A DNA stretch of 9,215 bases, taken from CAYVXT01 sp964455485 (lineage in GTDB: Bacteria; Patescibacteriota; Minisyncoccia; Phycocordibacterales; WO2-35-19). The notes beneath the pieces are model-generated. The model searched no databases, was not told where the DNA came from, and worked only from the letters and a program-made list of their open reading frames with translations. Every line of letters starts with the position of its first letter. Position 1 is the first letter of the stretch. This document shows positions 1-3,843 of this stretch, in pieces. The stretch spans positions 1 to 9,215 of the forward strand of contig CAYVXT010000081.1 in NCBI GenBank assembly GCA_964455485.1, given 5' to 3'. The position numbers and the translations under genes were made by a program.

Positions 1-70
1 CGCTCGGGCGCTCCGGCTTTCAAATCCCTTCGTTGCTCGGAACGAGCAAAAGCAGCACTTCGCTTTGCTC
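1..70. repeat. GC-rich intergenic inverted repeats at the window edge
   Basis: By hand count this stretch is 41/70 G+C (59%), against about 30% in most of the window. It contains a perfect 7-bp hairpin: TTGCTCG at 33-39, a 3-base loop, and CGAGCAA at 43-49. A second, longer-range match pairs AGCAAA (45-50) with TTTGCT (64-69), so the two structures compete for the same bases. I see no convincing coding frame here. It could be a dispersed intergenic repeat or the tail of a feature cut off by the window edge. Confidence 0.35.
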
Positions 71-92
71 AGCACACTCAAGTTTTGTAATC

Positions 93-123
93 AAAAAAGC
101 TCAGACAAAATCTGAGCTTTTTT
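93..123 (-). terminator. Bidirectional intrinsic terminator downstream of tRNA-Asp
   Basis: This is a perfect 13-bp inverted repeat with a 5-base loop: left arm 93-105, loop CAAAA 106-110, right arm 111-123. The arms end in six A's and six T's, so either strand gives a hairpin followed by a U-tract. On the minus strand it lies 14 bases beyond the 3' end of tRNA-Asp and would end that transcript. On the plus strand it would end any transcript entering from the left of the window. Confidence 0.8.
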
Positions 124-137
124 GAACAAAATTGGTG

Positions 138-211
138 CGCGAGCGATGGGATTTGAACCCACGACCTCTCCCGTGACAGGGGAGCGCTCTAACCAGCTGA
201 GCTACGCCCGC
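138..211 (-). tRNA. tRNA-Asp (anticodon GTC)
   Basis: The minus strand folds into a complete cloverleaf. The acceptor stem GCGGGCG pairs with CGCTCGC (one G-U), and positions 8-9 are T and A. The D arm GCTC/GAGC has GG in its loop. The anticodon stem CTCCC/GGGAG encloses the loop CTGTCAC with anticodon GTC. The T arm GTGGG/CCCAT encloses TTCAAAT. The discriminator base is G73, as expected for tRNA-Asp. CCA is not encoded directly after G73; the next bases are CAC, although a CCA occurs two bases later, probably by chance. A terminator follows at 93-123. I found no convincing promoter upstream. Confidence 0.93.
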
Positions 212-263
212 AGTATTTTGTGTCTAATACACCCGCACAATTTACCAGATTTTTATGGAAAAT

Positions 264-271
264 GCTACTAT
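264..271 (+). promoter_or_regulatory. Candidate extended -10 box for the 68-residue gene
   Basis: TACTAT at 266-271 is preceded by TG and one base, which makes it an extended -10. Counting the usual seven bases from the end of the box puts the transcription start at 278, exactly on the A of the ATG. No SD precedes this ATG, so a leaderless messenger is possible. The nearest -35-like sequence (TTTACC) is 19 bases upstream and weak. This is inferred from sequence only. Confidence 0.35.
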
Positions 272-277
272 TTAAAT

Positions 278-484
278 ATGAACGAAAACATAGAAAAAAG
301 ACTTGCAGACCTAGAGGAAAAGGTTGATGCAATCTATACATCTGTAGAAAAAACTCGTAAGTACATGCAGTGGACTGCCATAATTACAATAGCGGTTATA
401 GTGCTTCCATTAATTGGACTCTTGTTTGCAATCCCCTCTTTGCTATCAACTTACAGCGATGCAATAAATACTTTGGGAGTATAA
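278..484 (+). CDS. Small coiled-coil plus membrane-helix protein (68 aa), hypothetical
   Basis: This encodes 68 residues. The frame is open further upstream, but those codons would overlap tRNA-Asp, so I take the ATG at 278 as the start. Residues 1-30 are charged and heptad-like (leucine, isoleucine and valine spaced among E/K/R), predicting a short coiled coil. Residues about 34-56 form one strongly hydrophobic membrane helix containing a proline (sequence around VLPLIGLLFAIP), followed by a short polar tail. The cytoplasmic/outside topology is unknown. From memory, similar short proteins recur in Parcubacteria, but I assign no function. The gene is the only plus-strand gene here and is convergent with the tRNA at 497-569. 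No SD is visible; a possible -10 box lies 6 bases upstream. Size and architecture make it a believable gene rather than chance. Confidence 0.62.
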   Translation: MNENIEKRLADLEEKVDAIYTSVEKTRKYMQWTAIITIAVIVLPLIGLLFAIPSLLSTYSDAINTLGV

Positions 485-496
485 TTTTTGCAAATG

Positions 497-569
497 TGAC
501 GGAGGTGGGGATCGAACCCACGACACCAGGCTTATGAGTCCTGTGCTCTACCAACTGAGCTCCTCCGTC
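497..569 (-). tRNA. tRNA with CAT anticodon (elongator Met type; Ile2 not excluded)
   Basis: The minus strand gives a cloverleaf. Acceptor GACGGAG pairs perfectly with CTCCGTC. The D arm is GCTC/GAGC with GG in the loop. The anticodon loop is CTCATAA (anticodon CAT). The T arm GTGGG/CCCAC encloses TTCGATC, and the discriminator is A73. CCA is not encoded. It lacks initiator hallmarks: positions 1-72 pair G-C and there is no run of three G-C pairs below the anticodon. It is therefore an elongator tRNA-Met, or tRNA-Ile2 if C34 is converted to lysidine. Two departures stand out: position 8 is G instead of the near-universal T, and the pair closing the anticodon loop (31-39) is A and G, leaving four pairs in that stem. 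Confidence 0.85.
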
Positions 570-573
570 AAAA

Positions 574-603
574 ATATTACACAAACCCTACTAAAGGCGA
601 CAA
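574..603 (-). promoter_or_regulatory. Candidate promoter of the tRNA at 497-569
   Basis: On the minus strand, TTGTCG (598-603) and TAATAT (574-579) are separated by 18 bases. The -10 box ends only 4 bases before the mature 5' end of the tRNA, which would place the usual start point at about 567, inside the tRNA. Either the start is slightly closer than normal or the real promoter is elsewhere, hence the low confidence. Confidence 0.33.
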
Positions 604-658
604 TAGGACTATTTAAGCAGATTTTGCCCGAAAAATAAAGCCCTTGAATTCTGTATTT

Positions 659-690
659 AAGCAAAAAATCCCTTTAGGGATTTTTTGCTT
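659..690 (-). terminator. Intrinsic terminator of the initiator-like tRNA
   Basis: This is a perfect 14-bp inverted repeat with a 4-base loop: arms 659-672 and 677-690, loop TTTA. Each arm contains six A's or six T's next to a GGG/CCC core. It begins 7 bases after the 3' end of the tRNA-like gene at 697-767 on the minus strand, so it closes that transcript and separates it from the next tRNA. The symmetry lets it work in both directions. Confidence 0.78.
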
Positions 691-696
691 TACATG

Positions 697-767
697 TTGC
701 GGAGTTTGGATTCGCACCAAAATTTCAAGGTTATGAGCCTTGCGAGTTACTATTACTCTACCCCGCA
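697..767 (-). tRNA. Initiator-like tRNA (CAT), degenerate elbow; tRNA-fMet variant or tRNA-like RNA
   Basis: The minus strand folds into a cloverleaf of 71 bases. Acceptor TGCGGGG pairs with CTCCGCA (one G-U), and positions 8-9 are TA. The D stem is GAGT/ACTC with loop AATAGTA. The anticodon stem CAAGG/CCTTG encloses CTCATAA (anticodon CAT). The variable loop has 4 bases. The T arm TTTGG/CCAAA encloses TGCGAAT, and the discriminator is A73. The acceptor, A72 and anticodon arm resemble bacterial tRNA-fMet. It departs from that tRNA in four ways: U1-A72 can pair instead of a C1/A72 mismatch; the three G-C pairs under the anticodon are reduced to two; the D loop lacks the GG that docks on the T loop; and the T loop reads TGC instead of TTC. 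CCA is not encoded. It has its own promoter-like boxes and terminator, so it is probably transcribed. Whether it is charged or used in initiation cannot be told from sequence. Confidence 0.65.
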
Positions 768-775
768 GAAGTTAC

Positions 776-804
776 ATATTACCATAACTAACCCATTGTC
801 GCAA
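776..804 (-). promoter_or_regulatory. Candidate promoter of the initiator-like tRNA
   Basis: On the minus strand, TTGCGA (799-804) and TAATAT (776-781) are separated by exactly 17 bases, and TG precedes the -10 with one base between, giving an extended -10. The usual start point falls at about 769, two bases before the mature tRNA 5' end at 767. The geometry fits a stable-RNA promoter well. The -35 lies just past the stop codon of the gene at 806-1468. Confidence 0.55.
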
Positions 805-805
805 A

Positions 806-1468
806 TTAAATAAGTTCAAATTCTCTAAACACCGATTCGTACAAAGAAATCACTCGACGAACCTCTCTTTGATTTAGCAAAAAATTACTCCCTTGGTGTG
901 CAATCATGTTCCTTGTTTTATGAGCTTCCCATGCAGCATCAAGTGTAAGGAAATCACTTGGCTCGATTGCTTTGAGTTTGTCACCCATCGTGTTGCCGGG
1001 CAATCGCAAACTCTCTAAAAGATCGTCAAGTATAATGTCAGCTTCAATAATGGCTAAGCGCCAATCCGACTGATTTGACGATTCGGACAAGGTTAAAATT
1101 TTGGCCCACCTCTCAACCATAGGGTTTTTTAATGGAGCGGCTTCACTTCTTTCCATTTCAGATGGAAAAAGTTTTGTCTTTTCTAATGCCAATATTGAAT
1201 CGGCCATTTTAGTAAAAGCGAAAGCGGCCATGGCAGCAACTCCAGCAATAGCATAACTAATAGTTTTTAAAAAAACTGCATGATTTTTTAAAGAAGTCAC
1301 TATAGCTCCAATGCGAAATCCATAAAAAGTAATCTGCCCAGACGAAACATAGCTGAAAATAGCAGGGATAATGGTGGAAGCAAACCCTAAGAAAAACAAA
1401 AACACTAATATCGATTCTGTGAGATCGAGATTCCAGCCGGGATCTTCTTTTTTCTTTTCTTCAGCCAT
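806..1468 (-). CDS. Two-helix membrane protein with HEPN-like R-x4-H C-terminal domain, hypothetical (220 aa)
   Basis: I do not recognise a named family. Residues 1-17 are charged, then two hydrophobic helices (about 18-40 and 66-88) span the membrane. Residues about 115-220 form a soluble, mainly helical domain. It contains a WRLAIIEAD helix, a DDLLESL helix, and R186-N-M-I-A-H191 followed by a final helix rich in R, V and Y. The R-x4-H arrangement inside a helical bundle is what HEPN-type RNase domains show. HEPN is an inference from this motif and the helical pattern, and a catalytic role is not shown. The topology most simply puts the soluble domain in the cytoplasm. From memory, similar proteins occur in Parcubacteria without assigned function. 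The ATG at 1468 follows an AT-rich stretch with no SD. The gene is monocistronic: its own promoter lies upstream and a tRNA unit downstream. Confidence 0.75.
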   Translation of the reverse strand: MAEEKKKEDPGWNLDLTESILVFLFFLGFASTIIPAIFSYVSSGQITFYGFRIGAIVTSLKNHAVFLKTISYAIAGVAAMAAFAFTKMADSILALEKTKLFPSEMERSEAAPLKNPMVERWAKILTLSESSNQSDWRLAIIEADIILDDLLESLRLPGNTMGDKLKAIEPSDFLTLDAAWEAHKTRNMIAHQGSNFLLNQREVRRVISLYESVFREFELI

Positions 1469-1493
1469 TTAAAATATAATCAAACTTTTTATC

Positions 1494-1523
1494 ATTATAC
1501 TAATTAACCGAAAAAATTCCCAA
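1494..1523 (-). promoter_or_regulatory. Candidate promoter of the two-helix membrane protein gene
   Basis: On the minus strand, TTGGGA (1518-1523) and a perfect TATAAT (1494-1499) are separated by 18 bases, giving a leader of about 19 bases before the ATG at 1468. The -35 box overlaps the hairpin of the putative gatA terminator. A second AT-rich box (TATATT) sits directly before the ATG, resembling the one before gatC. Confidence 0.5.
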
Positions 1524-1534
1524 ACATAATTGGG
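1511..1534 (-). terminator. Weak intrinsic terminator after gatA
   Basis: In the minus-strand transcript CCCAA (1534-1530) pairs with TTGGG (1523-1519) across a 6-base loop. AA and then a run of six T's (1516-1511) follow. The stem is only 5 bp, so read-through into the next gene is likely. It is the only terminator-like structure in the 96-base gap downstream of gatA. Confidence 0.4.
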
Positions 1535-1564
1535 GTTTATAGTATAAAAATTATATCGTTCAAA

Positions 1565-2983
1565 TTAGTTCTCCGCGAGAAACATTTTGCCGATTTTAAA
1601 CAACGCGTCTTCTCTCATGTTAGGCGCTGTAAATTGTACACCTAGCGGAAGATGTTTATCACCAATTTCTGCAAATCCTGACGGAACAGATATAGCCGGC
1701 ACACCTGCAATGTTTGCTGTTACAGTAAAAATATCTGCAAGATACATTTCAAGTGGGTCAGATTTTTCTCCGATTTTAAATGCTGGCGACGGAGCTGTTG
1801 GAGTCATTATTGCATCAACCTCTTCAAATGCCTTATCAAATTCTTTGCGTATCACATTTCTTGCAAGCATAGCTTTTCCATAATATGCATCATAATAACC
1901 GGAAGAGAGAACGTATGTCCCAAGGATAATTCTACGACGCACTTCTTTACCAAATCCATTACCTCTAGTTTTTTTATATACCTCTAAAAGATTATTCCCT
2001 TCTTCTCTAAGCCCATACTTAACACCATCAAACCGCGCCATGTTTGAAGAAACCTCTGCCGGCATTACTATATAATAAACTGCGAGTGCTTTATCAGCAT
2101 TTGGCAATTTAATATCTCGTATTTCGTATCCTAAATTTTTAAGTTTAATAATTGAATCATCCAAATTTTTTCTGACTTCTGGTGAAATACCTTTTTGATC
2201 AAGAATGTGGTATGGAACACCAATAACACGAGGTGCATCATGGAGAGTCTTTGATGGAATGTCTATACTAGTCGAATCAAGATTATCTTTCCCTTTTATT
2301 ATGTTAAACAAAATTTCTGTATCACTTACAGTTTTAGCAATGGGACCAATAACATCAAGTGATGACCCCATGGCCATAAGCCCGTTTCTAGATACGCTAC
2401 CGTATGTTGGCTTCAGCCCAACTACTCCACAGAAGCTTGCGGGTTCTCTCACAGATCCTCCTGTATCAGACCCTAGAGCACCAAACGCCATATCTGCTCC
2501 AACAGCAGCTGCCGAACCACCCGAAGATCCCCCAGCAACCCTTGTTGGATCATGAGGATTTTTTGTAACCCCATATGCCGAATTTTCGGTTGAACCACCC
2601 ATAGCAAATTCATCCATATTGGTACGGCCCAAAAACACACCATTTTGATCAATTATCTTTTGTGCTGCAGTAGCAGTATAAGTAGCTCGATAGTTTTCAA
2701 GTATTTTAGAAGCACTGCTAGCCTTCTTTCCCTTAACTAAAATATTGTCTTTAAGTGCAATTGGTATCCCGGTTAAATCCTTGGCTTCACCTTTATCAAT
2801 TATCTTTTGTGCTTCATCAGCTTGTTTTAGAACATCATCATAAACTTCCAAGTAAACATTTAGTTCCTTATTTTTCGCATCAATATTTTTTAAGCAAAAC
2901 TCCGCAAGCTCTTTTGAACTCAGTTGTTTTGAGTCCAAAAGTTTCCGCGCGTCTTTTATTGTTAAATTTGAAAATTCTGACAT
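1565..2983 (-). CDS. gatA: Asp-tRNA(Asn)/Glu-tRNA(Gln) amidotransferase subunit A
   Basis: GatA is the glutaminase subunit of GatCAB. It releases ammonia from glutamine, which GatB uses to convert misacylated Glu-tRNA(Gln) or Asp-tRNA(Asn) to the amide form in the cytoplasm. The 472-residue length is normal. The amidase signature is intact: K78 in ALKDN, cis-Ser S153 in GGSSGGS, and nucleophile S177 in GSDTGGS. These sit one residue before the S. aureus triad K79/S154/S178, as I recall it. The C-terminal LGVQFTAP segment is also typical. gatC lies 23 bases upstream on the same strand and the pair should be cotranscribed. gatB, needed for activity, is not in this window. The ATG at 2983 is preceded only by AT-rich sequence without an SD. 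A weak terminator follows at 1511-1534. Confidence 0.97.
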   Translation of the reverse strand: MSEFSNLTIKDARKLLDSKQLSSKELAEFCLKNIDAKNKELNVYLEVYDDVLKQADEAQKIIDKGEAKDLTGIPIALKDNILVKGKKASSASKILENYRATYTATAAQKIIDQNGVFLGRTNMDEFAMGGSTENSAYGVTKNPHDPTRVAGGSSGGSAAAVGADMAFGALGSDTGGSVREPASFCGVVGLKPTYGSVSRNGLMAMGSSLDVIGPIAKTVSDTEILFNIIKGKDNLDSTSIDIPSKTLHDAPRVIGVPYHILDQKGISPEVRKNLDDSIIKLKNLGYEIRDIKLPNADKALAVYYIVMPAEVSSNMARFDGVKYGLREEGNNLLEVYKKTRGNGFGKEVRRRIILGTYVLSSGYYDAYYGKAMLARNVIRKEFDKAFEEVDAIMTPTAPSPAFKIGEKSDPLEMYLADIFTVTANIAGVPAISVPSGFAEIGDKHLPLGVQFTAPNMREDALFKIGKMFLAEN

Positions 2984-3006
2984 TGAAAATTTTAAATTGA
3001 AAATTC

Positions 3007-3291
3007 TTACAGTATCTTCTTTACTTTAAGATAATCTCCTTCCTTGTCCGGAAATTCCGCTATCAATTCCTTACTGAACGAACCTGATTCATTTGGATTT
3101 TCATCCTCTCTCATTACATTCCAAACTGGACCAAATTCTACACCTTCTTTTTCATCACCAACGACAGACTTTACCTGCCCAACATATTCCAAAATTGAGC
3201 TAATTTCGCCCCCTAAGCTTTCTGCCTCCCCATCACTTACCTCAATCCTAGCAAGCTCGGCCAGCTTTTTTATGTCATCTTCGGAAATCAT
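3007..3291 (-). CDS. gatC: Asp-tRNA(Asn)/Glu-tRNA(Gln) amidotransferase subunit C
   Basis: GatC is the small subunit that wraps around and stabilises the GatA-GatB contact. Starting at the ATG at 3291 the product is 94 residues, the usual family length. It opens with the typical pattern ISEDDIKKLAELARIEVSD, continues through a helix ending SSILEYVGQV, and ends with a mobile acidic tail (MREDE...). The frame is open for another 169 codons upstream (to an ATG at 3798) through an unrelated cassette, so gatC could also be the C-terminal part of a fusion. I prefer the internal start as the functional one for three reasons: the length fits, base composition drops to the AT-rich local level between the cassette hairpin (3338) and the ATG, and a -35/-10 pair with its start point on this ATG precedes it. 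No SD is visible. Confidence 0.9.
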   Translation of the reverse strand: MISEDDIKKLAELARIEVSDGEAESLGGEISSILEYVGQVKSVVGDEKEGVEFGPVWNVMREDENPNESGSFSKELIAEFPDKEGDYLKVKKIL

Positions 3292-3798
3292 GTTTAAAAT
3301 ATAACACAAGTTTCCTTTACTGCCACCATATAGTATAGAAGCCCGGGCTTTTGGCCCGAGCTTCAACTCTTTTAGCTTATGGTTTGGTTTGAATCCAAAC
3401 CATTTGAGACAATCAATCGCCTCCTGAAAAGAGGTGGCATTTGCCTTTGCCCTGATTAGGGCTTGGGCCGATTCCTCCTGTAGCTTCCTAAGCCTCTCGA
3501 GCCTCTCTGCATACGCCTCAATTGGCTCATTGTACTTCCTGTTGCTGTGAATCAAGGCCGATTCATACTCTGCAAAGAGTTTTTCAAACTCCTGCAGGCT
3601 CAAATCTGCAGTCGCTTGTAGCGCACTTAATTTTGCATCTACATGCGACCACTTTTCATACGGTTCATCTCCTGACGGAGCTGGAACGCCAAAATACTTT
3701 TGGAAGGCCTCCGACTTCCGCTTCCCTTCCTGTACCGAAACCACACAGATCGATACCAAGAAAACAAACCCGGCAAGAGCCACAAAACGAATAAACAT
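3007..3798 (-). CDS. Signal-anchor/coiled-coil cassette ORF (169 aa) running in frame into GatC (263 aa in total)
   Basis: The minus-strand frame from the ATG at 3798 has no stop until the gatC stop. Residues 1-22 are a hydrophobic signal peptide or anchor (MFIRFVALAGFVF...). Residues about 23-65 are polar. Residues about 66-122 are an E/K/R/A/L-rich coiled coil (around AYAERLERLRKLQEES). Residues 123-169 link to GatC (170-263). I recognise no family for the N-terminal part and assign no function. Translation is supported by a perfect SD (AGGAGGT) 4 bases before the ATG, unlike other genes here, and by a strong promoter. Two 60-base lines of the region count 50-55% GC, against 28% in a gatA line, suggesting transfer. 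An exported GatC would be useless in the cytoplasm, so either gatC starts internally or the upstream gene has lost its stop; in one shifted frame TAA and TGA codons lie just before the hairpin. Confidence 0.6.
   Translation of the reverse strand: MFIRFVALAGFVFLVSICVVSVQEGKRKSEAFQKYFGVPAPSGDEPYEKWSHVDAKLSALQATADLSLQEFEKLFAEYESALIHSNRKYNEPIEAYAERLERLRKLQEESAQALIRAKANATSFQEAIDCLKWFGFKPNHKLKELKLGPKARASILYGGSKGNLCYILNMISEDDIKKLAELARIEVSDGEAESLGGEISSILEYVGQVKSVVGDEKEGVEFGPVWNVMREDENPNESGSFSKELIAEFPDKEGDYLKVKKIL
3298..3326 (-). promoter_or_regulatory. gatC: Candidate promoter giving a leaderless gatC transcript
   Basis: On the minus strand, GTGGCA (3321-3326) and TATATT (3298-3303) are separated by 17 bases. 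The -10 is followed by six bases and then the A of the gatC ATG at 3291, so the expected start point coincides with the start codon. This would let gatC and gatA be expressed independently of the cassette upstream. It is inferred from consensus and geometry only. Confidence 0.42.
3338..3364 (-). other. GC-rich hairpin at the downstream edge of the cassette
   Basis: An 11-bp stem joins 3338-3348 and 3354-3364 around a 5-base loop. On the plus strand one position (3343/3359) is a C/A mismatch, but in minus-strand RNA it becomes a U-G pair, so the structure suits a minus-strand transcript. There is no T-run after it, so it is not a classic terminator. It is translated in the open frame (KLGPKARAS), which is unexpected for a hairpin that looks like the end of a transcription unit. 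It marks the switch from GC-rich cassette to AT-rich gatC leader. Confidence 0.5.
3379..3403. repeat. 9-bp perfect inverted repeat inside the cassette reading frame
   Basis: ATGGTTTGG (3379-3387) and CCAAACCAT (3395-3403) are perfect reverse complements around a 7-base loop. The segment encodes WFGFKPNH in the minus-strand frame. It lies just upstream of the hairpin at 3338-3364, giving two consecutive stem-loops at the end of the cassette. Confidence 0.45.
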
Positions 3799-3802
3799 CC
3801 CT

Positions 3803-3809
3803 ACCTCCT
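3803..3809 (-). promoter_or_regulatory. Strong Shine-Dalgarno sequence of the cassette ORF
   Basis: The minus strand reads AGGAGGT, with 4 bases between it and the ATG at 3798. This is a full match to the anti-SD. None of the other non-overlapping starts in the window (68-residue gene, two-helix protein, gatA, gatC, ligA) has more than a three-base match, so this site is unusual locally and fixes the start at 3798. Confidence 0.75.
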
Positions 3810-3814
3810 CGATC

Positions 3815-3843
3815 AGAATACAAACTTATTAGTAGAATGTCAA
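3815..3843 (-). promoter_or_regulatory. Consensus-like promoter of the cassette, overlapping the ligA stop
   Basis: On the minus strand a perfect TTGACA (3838-3843) and TATTCT (3815-3820) are separated by exactly 17 bases. The -35 overlaps the ligA stop codon (TGA, 3840-3842). The expected start point at about 3808 falls at the SD, giving a leader of about 10 bases that keeps only most of the SD. That tightness lowers confidence, but the hexamers are the best match in the window. Confidence 0.5.

Noticed and set aside
133..135. Encoded CCA tail for tRNA-Asp
   Set aside because: A CCA exists on the minus strand but is two bases too far from the discriminator for a correctly paired 7-bp acceptor stem; the other two tRNAs also lack CCA.
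122..277. Upstream extension of the 68-residue protein to 120 residues
   Set aside because: The extra codons translate the antisense of tRNA-Asp; the ATG at 278 gives a sensible coiled-coil/membrane protein.
396..584. Minus-strand open frame of 62 codons
   Set aside because: It runs through the tRNA at 497-569 and antisense to the 68-residue gene; its peptide is the translation of the tRNA, not a protein gene.
2205..2555. Plus-strand open frame of 116 codons opposite gatA
   Set aside because: It lies fully inside gatA, whose amidase motifs are intact; this is a shadow frame.
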